From the NCBI GenBank assembly GCA_009693785.1, contig SHWP01000002.1, forward strand, positions 1 through 64,000: DNA of 64,000 bases, written 5' to 3'. Source of the stretch: Rhodospirillaceae bacterium. GTDB lineage: Bacteria > Pseudomonadota > Alphaproteobacteria > Rhodospirillales > Rhodospirillaceae. Shown here piece by piece: positions 9,224 to 20,193 of this stretch (position 1 is its first letter; the number at the start of each line of letters is the position of its first letter). A program made the translations under genes and the position numbers. The notes under the pieces were generated by a model. The model saw only the letters and a list, made by a program, of their open reading frames with translations. It made no database searches and had not been told where the DNA came from.

Positions 9224-9909
9224 CGGTTATAAATCCGCGCAATGAGGTCGGGTGGCAGGCCTATAAACCAGAGCGTTAAGCAACAAAGGTTCCGCAAGGG
9301 CCGCCAGAAAAATCCGTGACGGCGGTAACGTTCAGCAGACGTCAGCGCGCACGAGTTAAAAACATGGATATGCTGACGGCCCAATCGGCGGGCGATATCC
9401 ACGTCTTCCATAATTGCAATGGGGCGAAATCCGCCGATTGAATTATAGAGTTCGCGGCTGATCAGCAAACTTTGATCGCCATAGGGCAAGGCCAGAACCT
9501 TGGTGCGTGTAGCCGAAATCCACTCAACCCACCGCGCCGATAATCGCTCATCATCGAGCGCGAGAGTGAATACAGCGGCGGTATGTGAGTTACGGGTATC
9601 GGCGATGAAGGTGTTCATCTCACAAATCCAACCTTGCGATAGTTGTGTGTCGGCATGCAGGAACAAGAACCAATCGCCGGTCGCGGCATTAGCACCTGCT
9701 GCTAATTGTGAACCACGCCCGCGTGGGGCAGTTATGACCGTTGCGCCATGCTGCACGGCGATCTGCAAAGTGCTATCGCTCGACCCGCCATCGACAACGA
9801 TGACCGCCTGCGCAGGCTTATACTCTGCCAGCGCCGTTAAGCAGGTCTCTAATGTTGCTGCGGCATTGAGTGTTGGCACGATGATCGAGAGTAATGGCGG
9901 GTTGGGCAT
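9220..9909 (-). CDS. Family 2 glycosyltransferase, TIGR04283 type
   Basis: A 229-aa GT-A fold glycosyltransferase. The start PLLSIIVPTLNAAATLETCL is the family 2 nucleotide-binding region. VIVVDGGSSDSTLQIA holds the first acidic motif, and FLFLHADTQL is the DXD-like metal motif (HADT is characteristic of the TIGR04283 branch). QSLLISRELYNSIGGF and IMEDVDIARRL follow; the ED is the likely catalytic base. The C terminus has a hydrophobic segment (RNLCCLTLWFIGLPP). It is the first gene of a two-gene unit with the DUF2064 gene. 'Arsenosugar biosynthesis' is the database label for this branch and is not supported by the context here. Confidence 0.9.
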   Translation of the reverse strand: MPNPPLLSIIVPTLNAAATLETCLTALAEYKPAQAVIVVDGGSSDSTLQIAVQHGATVITAPRGRGSQLAAGANAATGDWFLFLHADTQLSQGWICEMNTFIADTRNSHTAAVFTLALDDERLSARWVEWISATRTKVLALPYGDQSLLISRELYNSIGGFRPIAIMEDVDIARRLGRQHIHVFNSCALTSAERYRRHGFFWRPLRNLCCLTLWFIGLPPDLIARIYNR

Positions 9910-9960
9910 GCGCGCACTCTAGCGGGCAGATGAAAGATCGCTAGTCAAAATGTATGTGAA

Positions 9961-10605
9961 ATGAAGCATACTGCGCCCATGCCGACCTTCCGACTTGAAC
10001 GTGGAATATTGAAGACTCAACCCGCCGCGATAATTGCGGGTATCGACGAGGCTGGCCGTGGGCCATGGGCAGGCCCCGTGCTGGCCGGGGCGGTGATCCT
10101 TGCTCAAGCGACCCTCGCGCCGGATCTGGCGAGCGGGCTCGATGATTCCAAGAAACTATCGCCCGAGAAGCGCGAGACTTTGTTCTTGGCGCTTCAGTCA
10201 TCCCAGGGCGCAGTACTTGGCGTCGGCCAGGCCAGCGTGGATGAAATCGACAATCTGAATATTCTGAAGGCAACATACCTCGCCATGGCGCGGGCGCTTG
10301 AGAATCTCCAGCGGCGTGTCGATGTGGCCTTAGTGGATGGTAACCGTGCACCGCCTTTGAACTGTCCGGTGCAAACCGTGATTCGTGGCGATAGTTTGTC
10401 GTTGTCGATTGCCGCGGCGTCCATCGTGGCCAAAGTCACGCGTGACCGCATCATGACTGGGCTCGCAGCCCAGCATCCGGGTTACGGTTGGGAGACCAAC
10501 ATGGGCTATGGCACGGCCGAACACAGTGCCGCGTTGAAGCACTTGGGGCTTACACCCCATCATCGCCGCTCGTTCGCGCCTATTCGTGCGCTGCTGTCAG
10601 CCTGA
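9961..10605 (+). CDS. rnhB: Ribonuclease HII
   Basis: RNase HII cleaves the RNA strand of RNA-DNA hybrids and removes single misincorporated ribonucleotides. The protein is 214 aa. IAGIDEAGRGPWAGPVLAG contains the DEAGRG active-site motif with the first catalytic acids. LDDSKKLSPEKRE and DSLSLSIAAASIVAKVTRD are the other family motifs, and VALVDGN carries another acid. Two starts are possible, at 9961 and 9979 (MPTFRLERG); neither has a strong ribosome-binding site. It precedes ccrM, as in several alphaproteobacteria, but 420 bp separate the two. Confidence 0.96.
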   Translation: MKHTAPMPTFRLERGILKTQPAAIIAGIDEAGRGPWAGPVLAGAVILAQATLAPDLASGLDDSKKLSPEKRETLFLALQSSQGAVLGVGQASVDEIDNLNILKATYLAMARALENLQRRVDVALVDGNRAPPLNCPVQTVIRGDSLSLSIAAASIVAKVTRDRIMTGLAAQHPGYGWETNMGYGTAEHSAALKHLGLTPHHRRSFAPIRALLSA

Positions 10606-12147
<1,542 letters not shown>

Positions 12148-12162
12148 AACGCAACTGACCGC

Positions 12163-12684
12163 CTAGGCCGCCATTTTCACCTTCTCAACGCTGTCGCACG
12201 CCAGCGCGTCTTTGATTTTTCTGGCGAACCTTTCAAGCTTGGCGTGATCGGCCTTGGTTTTCCGATCATGGTCGGTGAGCGCACAATGCGCGACGGGTGC
12301 TATTTTGCACTCGGATTCCAGATCGATGAAGGCCGATCCCGCACCGTTGCCGCCGAGCGTCAATAGCAACGCGCCGCGTTTGAAATTTTGACGCTGAAGT
12401 GTCACGTAACTGCGCATGGGCGAAGTGATATGCCCAGCCCAAACCGGGGTCGCTAAAACCACGAGATCATAAAATCCAACGTCGTGACGCGGCTTCACGA
12501 TGGTGGGCCGCAGGCCACGCATGGCTGCAAAGCCCCTCATGAGCCATGCCCAAAGGCTGTGTCCGAGGGAGGCGGTCTCGATGAATTCCAGGTCGGCGTC
12601 GATCATTTCGGCCAAGGCCTTGGCTGCAGCACGGGTGTGGCCTGATTCAGAAAAATAGGTGATCAGAACGCGGGGTCTGTTCAT
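12163..12684 (-). CDS. Flavodoxin-fold protein
   Basis: A 173-aa protein with a flavodoxin-like N terminus: PRVLITYFSESGHTRAAAKAL, where SESGHT is the FMN phosphate-binding loop. LVVLATPVWAGHITSPMRSY is the second flavin-contacting loop, and LLLTLGGNGAGSAF the third. It likely binds FMN and moves electrons in the cytoplasm, but no redox partner is encoded beside it. The start lies just after GGAGGAAGCCCCC on the reverse strand, a strong SD. The stop is 15 bp from the convergent end of ccrM. Confidence 0.85.
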   Translation of the reverse strand: MNRPRVLITYFSESGHTRAAAKALAEMIDADLEFIETASLGHSLWAWLMRGFAAMRGLRPTIVKPRHDVGFYDLVVLATPVWAGHITSPMRSYVTLQRQNFKRGALLLTLGGNGAGSAFIDLESECKIAPVAHCALTDHDRKTKADHAKLERFARKIKDALACDSVEKVKMAA

Positions 12685-12777
12685 GGGGGCTTCCTCCTAC
12701 CTTTGGAAAAAGCTACCCGAGGTCGATGACGCCAACCCTGACGGGGATCAATTAAAACCCACAATTCGGGCTTTGGT

Positions 12778-13710
12778 TTACCAGCCGTCCCGATCCCAGT
12801 GGCCGGTGGAGCGCGAGCGCACTGGCAGCCCTGCAATCACCGGGCCTTCGGTTTCCGGGTCGTAATTAATGGGTGTGGCATGGACTTCGACATGGTGATC
12901 GGTGCTCGCCCAGTTGATCAACTGACCATCGACGCGGATTAAAAACACCGTGCCCTTTTCTTCACCAGCCTTGAAGTGCCCATGCTTCACGCGGGCGGGC
13001 CGGAAGAAATAGGTGCCTTCTTTCAAGTCGCCGAAGTTGTATTCCATGGTGCCGTCAAGCGTGTAGGCCTCCTCGAACACGGGATGATGCATCAGGCGCG
13101 TGTCGCTCCAGCCTGGTGGTGCCCAGCACAGTAATGAGCCAAAGCCCTTGGTTGGGTCGCCCTCGGGCGCCGGGTCGCGGAACAGCCACTTGTGACGCAG
13201 GTTGCCTTGCGGCCAGCCTTCGGTGCCATGAGTCATGGCGAAATCTTCGTCGGTTTTTTCGTGCCATTTCATCTTCGCGGTTTCAACGATGTCGAAAGTG
13301 CCCGGGTCGGCGGACGCGGTATTGCCGCCCTTTGAAATGAAACCCACGCGCGGTTTATCCGAACGCGTAAAGCCCCAGTCGCCGTACTCACGGAACACTA
13401 AAATCTCCGCACCCTCTTTCACCGAAATTTGCGGTACCCACAGTCCGGCGGGCGCCCGCCAGTAGGAGCCATCGGTGAGCACTTGATCGCCGATGCGCAC
13501 CATACCCTTCAGGATGAACCATTCGGTATCGGCGGAATGGTAACCAGCCGGGCGCACCCAGGGGCTTTCGAAGTACAGCTTCGTAGTGGCTGCGCCAAAT
13601 TCCTCGCAGTAGGAAAGATTGCGCTGGCGCACCTTGCCGTCGCCATAGGGCAACTCGGCGGGATGCCACAACAGATCGGTTTGTTGAATTAATTCGACAT
13701 GTGGGCGCAT
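12778..13710 (-). CDS. Double-cupin domain protein, unknown function
   Basis: A 310-aa protein with two cupin-like halves. The first (about 45-125) includes GYHSADTEWFILKGMVRIGDQ, with a His and Glu placed as in the cupin metal site, then DGSYWRAPAGLWVP. The second (about 215-275) has HHPVFEEAYTLDGTMEYNFG and GTYFFRPARVKHGHF, where the HHP/E/H arrangement can hold one metal ion. Proteins like this are usually metal-dependent dioxygenases, isomerases or binding proteins. I cannot name the substrate. It is leftward, 94 bp downstream of the YcnI-like gene. Confidence 0.8.
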   Translation of the reverse strand: MRPHVELIQQTDLLWHPAELPYGDGKVRQRNLSYCEEFGAATTKLYFESPWVRPAGYHSADTEWFILKGMVRIGDQVLTDGSYWRAPAGLWVPQISVKEGAEILVFREYGDWGFTRSDKPRVGFISKGGNTASADPGTFDIVETAKMKWHEKTDEDFAMTHGTEGWPQGNLRHKWLFRDPAPEGDPTKGFGSLLCWAPPGWSDTRLMHHPVFEEAYTLDGTMEYNFGDLKEGTYFFRPARVKHGHFKAGEEKGTVFLIRVDGQLINWASTDHHVEVHATPINYDPETEGPVIAGLPVRSRSTGHWDRDGW

Positions 13711-13804
13711 GGGTTGCTCCGATGACTATGCTGATAAGCCCACGCTAACGTACCTGCGTGTGAACGAAAATGCTGCGGGGCAGCGTGGCCACCCCGCGAT
13801 CAAG

Positions 13805-14335
13805 TCAGGGCTTAGCTGCCTCCGAGATTTGCACAAAGGGGGCCGGTTCTTTGTACTCGCCCCACTTCTTGCCGCCTTCGGGAATCTCGATCCAGCGATG
13901 CTCGCCTTTTTCGCACTGTTGGATCGTCTTGAAATACAGCGTCTTGCCGGGGTCGTTGGGCAGTTTCACCAGCATTGCAAAACGGTCGAATTCGAGATCG
14001 GCCAAGTTACCACCCGACCACGTCACTTCATCGGCCATGTCCGTGATGGTCACGCCCTCGGCCAGAATCGGCTTGTCGATTTTCCGCATTGTCATGCTTA
14101 ACTTCCAGCCCGGCTTTACCTGCGGGCGGACCAAGGCCACGCCTTCTGGAACCTTGATTTTGATTGCCGTTGTCGGTGTTCCAACACAGCCGTGGGGAAT
14201 GCCGATCTCCACAAAATGCCACGCGCCTGGTTTTGCGTCTTTGTTCATCATCAAGGCATGGCCCGAGGCGGTTGCCATGAGTCCGAATAAACCAGCTGAA
14301 ATCGCCGAAGCGCCGATCAAAGTCCGAAATGTCAT
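13805..14335 (-). CDS. YcnI-like (DUF1775) periplasmic copper-binding protein
   Basis: A 176-aa exported protein. The signal peptide (MTFRTLIGASAISAGLFGLM...) should be cut after ATASG, leaving His as residue 1 of the mature protein (HALMMNKDAKPG). YcnI proteins bind copper through this N-terminal His, in a mono-histidine brace. The family signature VEIGIPHGCVGTPTTAIKIK follows, then KPGWKLSMTMRK. An unusually strong ribosome-binding site, GGGAGGAT, precedes the ATG. The upstream gene (30 bp away) encodes a PepSY-TM membrane protein, a common partner in metal uptake or reduction. A role in copper homeostasis is inferred from family and context. Confidence 0.85.
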   Translation of the reverse strand: MTFRTLIGASAISAGLFGLMATASGHALMMNKDAKPGAWHFVEIGIPHGCVGTPTTAIKIKVPEGVALVRPQVKPGWKLSMTMRKIDKPILAEGVTITDMADEVTWSGGNLADLEFDRFAMLVKLPNDPGKTLYFKTIQQCEKGEHRWIEIPEGGKKWGEYKEPAPFVQISEAAKP

Positions 14336-14365
14336 TAGTATCCTCCCTGTATTTCGCTTATGAAC

Positions 14366-15913
14366 TTACATCCACTTTCGCCGCCACCACAACACCGGAC
14401 CCGACAGCACGAGTGCAATGGCAAGCAGAGCCACCAGGTCGTTGACCCAGCGCCAATGCGTGGAGATCAGGTTGCCAGTATGGATGTCGGCAAGAAATAG
14501 AAAAAAAGTTGTCCCGGTTAAGGGCGGGTAGGCAATCTTGGTATCGGTAAAGGTGCCGTCAAGTGCGCCCGCATAGATCGCGCGGCTGTTCTTGATGTAC
14601 CAAGTACCGTCACGCTGCGTCGCGCCGGTGATGGCCAGCGGCGGCCCATCGACCTTTAATTGCGTCCAAGAGTTGCTGTCTTGATGGCGATAAAACTGCC
14701 CAATGCTGCCAACGCCCAGAAAAATCATTTCGCCGACGCGGAACACATTGAAGCGCCCGCCGTCGCTGCCCAAGCTTTCGGGCAGTTGTTTATCCACCGC
14801 CCAGAATTTACCACCGTCGCGGGATTCGAGAATGCCAAAGCGTGATGCGGCGATCATGTGCGCAGGGTCGTCCGGGAAGGCAACAATGTCGCTGATTTCA
14901 TGACTGAGGTTTTTGTACTGATAGAGCGGCGGTAGCATGTCACGGCTGAGGTGCACATCTTTGCTGTAGTCGATCAACTCTTGAATGTGATCGACCATAA
15001 TGCCGGTAACGCTGACATATAGAATTGGAACGATGGCCAACAGGCCAATAACCGGGCCATGACCGCGATAAAGCCATCGCAAGATTTTCTGCCGCGTTTT
15101 TAATTCACCCTTGGGGTTTTGGCCGCGCCAACGGCGCGGCAACCACCAGAAAAATAACCCGGTGACCGACAAGACGGCGATGGCAATGCCACCATAATCA
15201 TTGACGATGGTCGACCAAGGTTGCGGCAAAAAACCTACACCCACATGCAATTCCAGGGCAAAACGATTGAGCAACACTGAGTCCGGCAGCCCGGAAACCT
15301 CAACACTGGACAAATCCGTCCATGTCACATTGGCAGGCGCGGCTGTATTCAAACGAAACAACCGGCCTTCATCGACGACACCCGCGAGTTCGCCGGCCGC
15401 CGAACCGGGTGTCAGGCTTGTGATATGTAACCCACGCATCGCGAACGGTACGGCGCGCGTGCCGTTATCTTTGACGATCCAGATACCGTCGTCGGTGGCA
15501 GCCCAGACTTGGTTCAAGTCACCGGTCGGGCCTGCGACGAGATCATAGGTTTGCGGCAGGCCGCCAGCACCCTCCCAGATCACGTCATTCCATGTTTTCC
15601 CAGCGTCGGCGGTCCACCACAACCCGCGTTCGGAACCACCGAGATAGCGGTTGGCATCGGCTGGGTCGGCGATGATGTTGCGCATGACCGTTCCGCGCAC
15701 CAAACGATTGATGGCGGTGGAAGTGATTTCACTGGGCACCGTCCATTGATGGCTCCAGCGCCAAGCGTGATGGTCGAGAATCCAGCCAGTCAGGCCAAGC
15801 ACGCTCAGCCATGCCAGCGCCGTCAGACCCGCAAGCTTATGCACCGTCCGCAGGCTTGGCAGCGCAACGGTCTTTGCTTTAGGTGTGTTGCCAGCGATGG
15901 CGGTGTCGGTCAT
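14366..15913 (-). CDS. PepSY-TM-like membrane protein with BNR/Ycf48-like domains
   Basis: A 515-aa inner-membrane protein with four predicted helices arranged as in PepSY-associated TM proteins: about 28-46, 238-258, 285-308, and a last one near 488-508 ending PVLWWRRKWM. His residues near the helices (LHVGVGF, RGHGPVIG, THWRWVN) resemble the heme- or metal-binding set of the family. In place of PepSY domains, the two periplasmic loops carry BNR/Ycf48-like units: GGSERGLWWTADAGKTW near residue 92 and FGILESRDGGKFW near 360 (Asp-box form SxDxGxxW). It directly precedes the YcnI-like gene, suggesting a joint copper function. PepSY-TM proteins are often linked to ferric or cupric reduction; that is inference here. 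Confidence 0.75.
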   Translation of the reverse strand: MTDTAIAGNTPKAKTVALPSLRTVHKLAGLTALAWLSVLGLTGWILDHHAWRWSHQWTVPSEITSTAINRLVRGTVMRNIIADPADANRYLGGSERGLWWTADAGKTWNDVIWEGAGGLPQTYDLVAGPTGDLNQVWAATDDGIWIVKDNGTRAVPFAMRGLHITSLTPGSAAGELAGVVDEGRLFRLNTAAPANVTWTDLSSVEVSGLPDSVLLNRFALELHVGVGFLPQPWSTIVNDYGGIAIAVLSVTGLFFWWLPRRWRGQNPKGELKTRQKILRWLYRGHGPVIGLLAIVPILYVSVTGIMVDHIQELIDYSKDVHLSRDMLPPLYQYKNLSHEISDIVAFPDDPAHMIAASRFGILESRDGGKFWAVDKQLPESLGSDGGRFNVFRVGEMIFLGVGSIGQFYRHQDSNSWTQLKVDGPPLAITGATQRDGTWYIKNSRAIYAGALDGTFTDTKIAYPPLTGTTFFLFLADIHTGNLISTHWRWVNDLVALLAIALVLSGPVLWWRRKWM

Positions 15914-15974
15914 GGGCGGCTCATGGGTTGGTAAGGCCCCATGCTAGGCCCCAGCCCAAAAAGGCGCAACGGCG

Positions 15975-16961
15975 CTATAAATTCACTGTGCTCATGGCCC
16001 GCTCGGGCATGCGCAGGCCAGCGACGGCATTCTTGGAACAGGCTGCCTCAATCGCGGCGAGATCGGCTGGCGATAATACTACATCAACAGCGCCGTTATT
16101 CTCATCAAGGCGGTCGATGCGCCGTGTCCCGGGAATTGGAACAATGTCTGTGCCTTGGTGTAGCAGCCAGGAAATGGCTAATTGGACGACGGTGTACCCT
16201 TTCGATTTGGCCAACGTACTCAATGCATCGACCAACGCCTTGTTATGCGCAAAATTGGCGTCAGAATATCGTGGCATGATCGAGCGGCTATCCTTTGGTC
16301 TCTTCACATCGTCGGGGGCGTTAAATGCGCCCGACAAAAAACCACGGCTGAGGGGCGAGTAGGGCACAAAACCGATGCCGAGTTCGCGGCACGTCGACAA
16401 AATCCTATCCTCTACATCGCGCGTCCACAGCGAGTATTCGGTTTGCACGGCGGTGATGGGATGAACCGCATGGGCGCGGCGGATGGTGGCCGCTGAGGCT
16501 TCGCTCAAGCCCAAATATTTCACCTTGCCAGCCTTCACCAGGGCCGCCATGGCACCAACGGTTTCCTTGATGGGTGTACTGGCGTCAACGCGATGTTGAT
16601 AATAAAGGTCGATGGTTTCGACGCCGAGGCGCTTGAGGCTGGCATCACATGCGGCCCTAACGTAATCCGGCTTGCCGTTGGGCGCAGTCACACCGCCCTC
16701 TCCCACGCGAATGCCAAACTTGGTGGCGATGATCAGGCCATCACGCTTGCCAGAAATGGCTTTGCCCAGAAGCTCTTCGTTATGGCCATTCCCGTAAAGT
16801 TCTGCCGTGTCAAAGATCGTGATGCCGCGGTCAATGGCGTGGCGCAGTGTGGCAAGCGACACCGCATCATCGGTTTCGCCATAAAAAATCGACATGCCCA
16901 TGCAGCCCAGGCCCAAGGCGGAAACAGTGGGGCCGTTGTGCCCTAAGCGGCGGTATTTCAT
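15975..16961 (-). CDS. Aldo/keto reductase
   Basis: A 328-aa NADPH-dependent oxidoreductase with a TIM-barrel AKR fold. The catalytic tetrad can be placed: Asp and Tyr in [19 protein letters not shown], Lys in IIATKFGI and His in [15 protein letters not shown]-binding motifs near the C terminus are [19 protein letters not shown]. It starts [20 protein letters not shown], the usual AKR start. It sits 12 bp after the CobW gene in the same direction, so it probably shares its transcript. The physiological substrate cannot be told. Confidence 0.93.
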   Translation of the reverse strand: MKYRRLGHNGPTVSALGLGCMGMSIFYGETDDAVSLATLRHAIDRGITIFDTAELYGNGHNEELLGKAISGKRDGLIIATKFGIRVGEGGVTAPNGKPDYVRAACDASLKRLGVETIDLYYQHRVDASTPIKETVGAMAALVKAGKVKYLGLSEASAATIRRAHAVHPITAVQTEYSLWTRDVEDRILSTCRELGIGFVPYSPLSRGFLSGAFNAPDDVKRPKDSRSIMPRYSDANFAHNKALVDALSTLAKSKGYTVVQLAISWLLHQGTDIVPIPGTRRIDRLDENNGAVDVVLSPADLAAIEAACSKNAVAGLRMPERAMSTVNL

Positions 16962-16973
16962 GTGAAGTTCCTT

Positions 16974-18077
16974 TTAGGCAGCTGCAGGTTCAACGTTGGT
17001 GGTCAGGGCGGCCATCAACTCTTGAATATGCGCAGGCTCAATATCTCTGACGATAAAAACAATCCGCGTGCGCCGGTCGGCGCTGGGCCAGGCCTGCAGC
17101 CAGGTGAGCGGGTGAAATACATGCTGCACGCCATGCACAATCGCCGGTTCGTTTGGCCGCTCGGCCACGTGGACCATGCCTTTGACTCGCAACAGGTCAG
17201 GCCCGCGCAGCGCTGGCAGCAATTGCAAAAAGAACCGCAGCTTCGTTTCCGCAATTGGCTTGTCACTGGTAAAGCAAAAGGCCCGAATGCGTGCATCGTG
17301 GCGGTTCACATCGGGCCGGGCATGGTCATGGCCGTGCCCATGACTGTCATTGTGCTGATCGCCATGCGCATGATCATCGGCGTAAGCCTCGGCCCGTAAC
17401 CACGCCTCAACATCCTGCCCCTTTGCCGTTGGATTGAAGGGGCCAAGGTTGAGCAATAGGCCCGGATCAATCCGGCCATGATCGGTGAAGATCGCGCGAT
17501 GGCCAGCGTTGAGTTTTGTTAGTCGAGATTGTAGTGCGGTAAGCAATTTTTGCCCGGACTCATCAGTCACCAAATCGCGTTTGGTCAAGATAATAAGGTC
17601 GGCGACGGCAGCTTGTTTCACGGCCTCGTCATGCCGGTCGAGCGTGGCCATGCCATTGATGACGTCGAGTGTCGTGACCACGCCATCCAAGCGGAACTTA
17701 GTGAAGGCCAGCGGGTCGCTCATCAATGTTTGCAAAATCGGCGCGGGGTCGGCCAGGCCTGTAGTCTCGATGATCACGCGGTCGAAGGCGCGAACCTCGC
17801 CCTTGGTACGTTTGAGCATCAATCCATGCAGGGCCTGAATTAAATCGCCGCGCACGGTGCAGCACAAACAGCCGCCTTGAATTTCGATCACATCGCCATC
17901 GGTTTTCTCAACTAACTCATGATCAAGGCTGATCTCGCCGAATTCATTGATAATGACGGCGGCGTTGGATAACTCGGGTTGGCGAATGAGATGGCTCAGC
18001 AGTGTGGTTTTGCCGCTGCCCAGAAAGCCCGTCAGAATGGTAATCGGGATTTTTTCAGTGGTCTGAATTAGCGCCAT
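16974..18077 (-). CDS. CobW/COG0523 GTPase, putative metallochaperone
   Basis: A 367-aa G3E-family GTPase. Walker A is GFLGSGKTTLLSHL (about residues 18-31). The metal-binding CXCC motif is QGGCLCCTVRGDL (GCLCC), placed between the switch regions as usual. ETTGLADPAPIL is the Walker B region, and TKRDL replaces the canonical NKxD base-recognition motif. A His/Asp-rich stretch (about 233-262, with HGDQHNDSHGHGHDH) is typical of zinc-linked members. The C-terminal CobW_C domain runs from about 268. No zinc-responsive (Zur) site is visible because the gene follows the MoxR-operon membrane protein by only 6 bp. Confidence 0.92.
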   Translation of the reverse strand: MALIQTTEKIPITILTGFLGSGKTTLLSHLIRQPELSNAAVIINEFGEISLDHELVEKTDGDVIEIQGGCLCCTVRGDLIQALHGLMLKRTKGEVRAFDRVIIETTGLADPAPILQTLMSDPLAFTKFRLDGVVTTLDVINGMATLDRHDEAVKQAAVADLIILTKRDLVTDESGQKLLTALQSRLTKLNAGHRAIFTDHGRIDPGLLLNLGPFNPTAKGQDVEAWLRAEAYADDHAHGDQHNDSHGHGHDHARPDVNRHDARIRAFCFTSDKPIAETKLRFFLQLLPALRGPDLLRVKGMVHVAERPNEPAIVHGVQHVFHPLTWLQAWPSADRRTRIVFIVRDIEPAHIQELMAALTTNVEPAAA

Positions 18078-18083
18078 GGCTTG

Positions 18084-20168
18084 TTAGCGCCCCTCGCGCC
18101 ACCACGCCGTCATGGCGCCGCCAACAGTCAGGAGCAGCACCAATAAGACCGGCAGCAACGTCGTCTCGCTGACGCCGGTCACGACATATTGCTCGTTGGC
18201 CTTCAGGCCGAGCCACGTCGAACCATGGGCCGCGCGCCCCGGCGCGGTTCGGCGAAGGGCAGGGGTTCCGCTGTCACTCAGCCAATAGGTTCCGCCATCG
18301 GTCGCCTCGGTCAGCGGCGCCATCATTTTGCCCGTCGTGATCACGTCAAAATTTTCCAGCGGATTGGGCGCACCCACGGCCGCCACGGCGCTCGATTGCG
18401 CATCGTTCAAACGGTAAAGGCCGGGCTCGACCACCGGCATGGCGGCCAACGCCAACCCTTGCCCTGCTTCATGCGGCGTCACTGTTGTTTTGACGCCATC
18501 GGGGCCTTCCACCGTTACCGGCCGCTCGGCGGCATTCAAACTGCGCCGTCCAACAATGAGGTCGTTGCCACGCACTTCGGCCGACAACGCCTCTTCCTCC
18601 AATTGCGGTTCTTTCATCAGCCAGTGAGCGACGCGCCGTAAGAAATCCGTTTGCGGCCCGCCACCGTCGACGCCCTTGCCCCATAGCCACATGGTGTCGC
18701 TCAGCAGCAATGCCACACGGCCTTTCTCAACACGGTCGAGCAGAAGCAATGGCTCGCCGCCAAACCCATTGAGCACGCGCTGGCCCGATGTGGGTGCGAC
18801 TTGCACGTTGCGCAGCCAACGCCCCCAGCTGGGTTGCCCGTCCAGGCGCATGGCGCCATCCAAGTTGGCCGTCACGGGGTGGCGCTTGCCTACGTCGGAC
18901 AAAGTTGGCCGGTAGGCTTCGGCATAGACCTGACCGGTCGGTGCTGCCGGAAGAATGTCGCGTAAGGGGCTATCGAACAAACTAAAGCTGTCAGCGTATT
19001 CGGGCCCAACGGCCAGCATCACCGCCCCGCCAGCGCGCACATAGGTTGCGACGTTGGACATGAATTGATAGGGCACCAAGCCGCGGCGGCTGTAGCGGTC
19101 GAAAATGATGAGGTCGAATTCGTAGAGTTGTTCCTCAAATAGTTCCCGAATCGGGAACGCGATCAGCGCCAGTTCGGTCAGCGGAGTGCCATCGTCTTTG
19201 GTGAGGGGGCGCAAAATCGTGAAATGCACCAAATCGACATTGGGGTCGGATTTGAGCAGGTTGCGCCAAGCCCGTTCGCCCACGTGGGGTTCGCCCGAAA
19301 TCAGCAACACGCGCAAGCGGTCGCGAATGCCGTTGATCGACACCAAGGCGCGGTTGTTCATCCGCGAGAGGTCTTTGGCGCCATCGACATCGATCTCGAA
19401 AATGTTCGCGCCCGGCGCGTCAATGCTCACGGGAATATCGGCGGTCTGGCCGCTGATGAACTGAAGTTGCTGAATTATTTTTCCGTTATAGCGGATGTTC
19501 ACGGGCAGCCGTGCTGCTTCTCCGGTTGAACTTGCGCCTGCGTCCTCGGCGGAAATTCGCAGCGTTGCCTTTCCGCCAACGAGGGCGAAATCGGGCGCGC
19601 GTTCAATGCGCACGCGCCGGTCGCGTTCATTTGGCTCGCCAGTTAGTAACAGGTGGACTGGTGCTTGCTTGGCCGCGAAATGGTCGGGGCTCGGTATGTC
19701 GTGAACCAGCCCATCGCTGATGATAATGGTGCCTGCCAAGCGGCTAGGGGGAATGTCACCAATGGCGCCGCTCAAGGGGCCAAATAAGCGCGTGCCATCG
19801 CCGCGCGCATCTTTGCCCAAGCGCAGCGTGCGCACCTCAAGATTGGCCTGAGTTTTGATTTGCGCGGTCAACTCCGCCACTGCCTTTTCGGCGCGGGCCG
19901 CACGCTCGCCAATCTTTTGGCTCTGGCTTTCATCGACCACAATGACTGCGATGTCGTTGAGCAGCGCGCGTTCCTCACGCACCAGCCTGGGGTCGGCAAT
20001 GGCGATCAGCAAGGCCAGCGCAGACAACGCCCGTAAGGCTACGCCGCGCGCATTGCGCCAGAACCCATAGGCCACCAGCAGCGCCGATATCATGAGCAGC
20101 GCAGCAAGAACCCATGCCGGGACCACGGGAGAAAACGCGAGGCTCATGCCTGGCATGGCGATCTCCAT
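18084..20168 (-). CDS. Membrane protein with VWA-like and GATase-like domains
   Basis: A 694-aa protein of the MoxR operon. Two N-terminal helices (about 17-35 and 44-60) and one C-terminal helix (about 670-688) anchor a large periplasmic body. Just after the helices, IAVIVVDESQSQKIG has the DxSxS form of a metal-dependent adhesion site, so this part is VWA-like. The middle holds a class-I glutamine-amidotransferase-like segment, FDLIIFDRYSRRGLVP and AGGAVMLAVGPEY, without an obvious catalytic Cys. The start is uncertain among Met1, Met5 and Met8. Function unknown; MoxR-VWA systems generally act as chaperones for protein or cofactor assembly. Confidence 0.8.
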   Translation of the reverse strand: MEIAMPGMSLAFSPVVPAWVLAALLMISALLVAYGFWRNARGVALRALSALALLIAIADPRLVREERALLNDIAVIVVDESQSQKIGERAARAEKAVAELTAQIKTQANLEVRTLRLGKDARGDGTRLFGPLSGAIGDIPPSRLAGTIIISDGLVHDIPSPDHFAAKQAPVHLLLTGEPNERDRRVRIERAPDFALVGGKATLRISAEDAGASSTGEAARLPVNIRYNGKIIQQLQFISGQTADIPVSIDAPGANIFEIDVDGAKDLSRMNNRALVSINGIRDRLRVLLISGEPHVGERAWRNLLKSDPNVDLVHFTILRPLTKDDGTPLTELALIAFPIRELFEEQLYEFDLIIFDRYSRRGLVPYQFMSNVATYVRAGGAVMLAVGPEYADSFSLFDSPLRDILPAAPTGQVYAEAYRPTLSDVGKRHPVTANLDGAMRLDGQPSWGRWLRNVQVAPTSGQRVLNGFGGEPLLLLDRVEKGRVALLLSDTMWLWGKGVDGGGPQTDFLRRVAHWLMKEPQLEEEALSAEVRGNDLIVGRRSLNAAERPVTVEGPDGVKTTVTPHEAGQGLALAAMPVVEPGLYRLNDAQSSAVAAVGAPNPLENFDVITTGKMMAPLTEATDGGTYWLSDSGTPALRRTAPGRAAHGSTWLGLKANEQYVVTGVSETTLLPVLLVLLLTVGGAMTAWWREGR

Positions 20169-20193
20169 GCCATCAGGGAATATTGCTGCGCGA

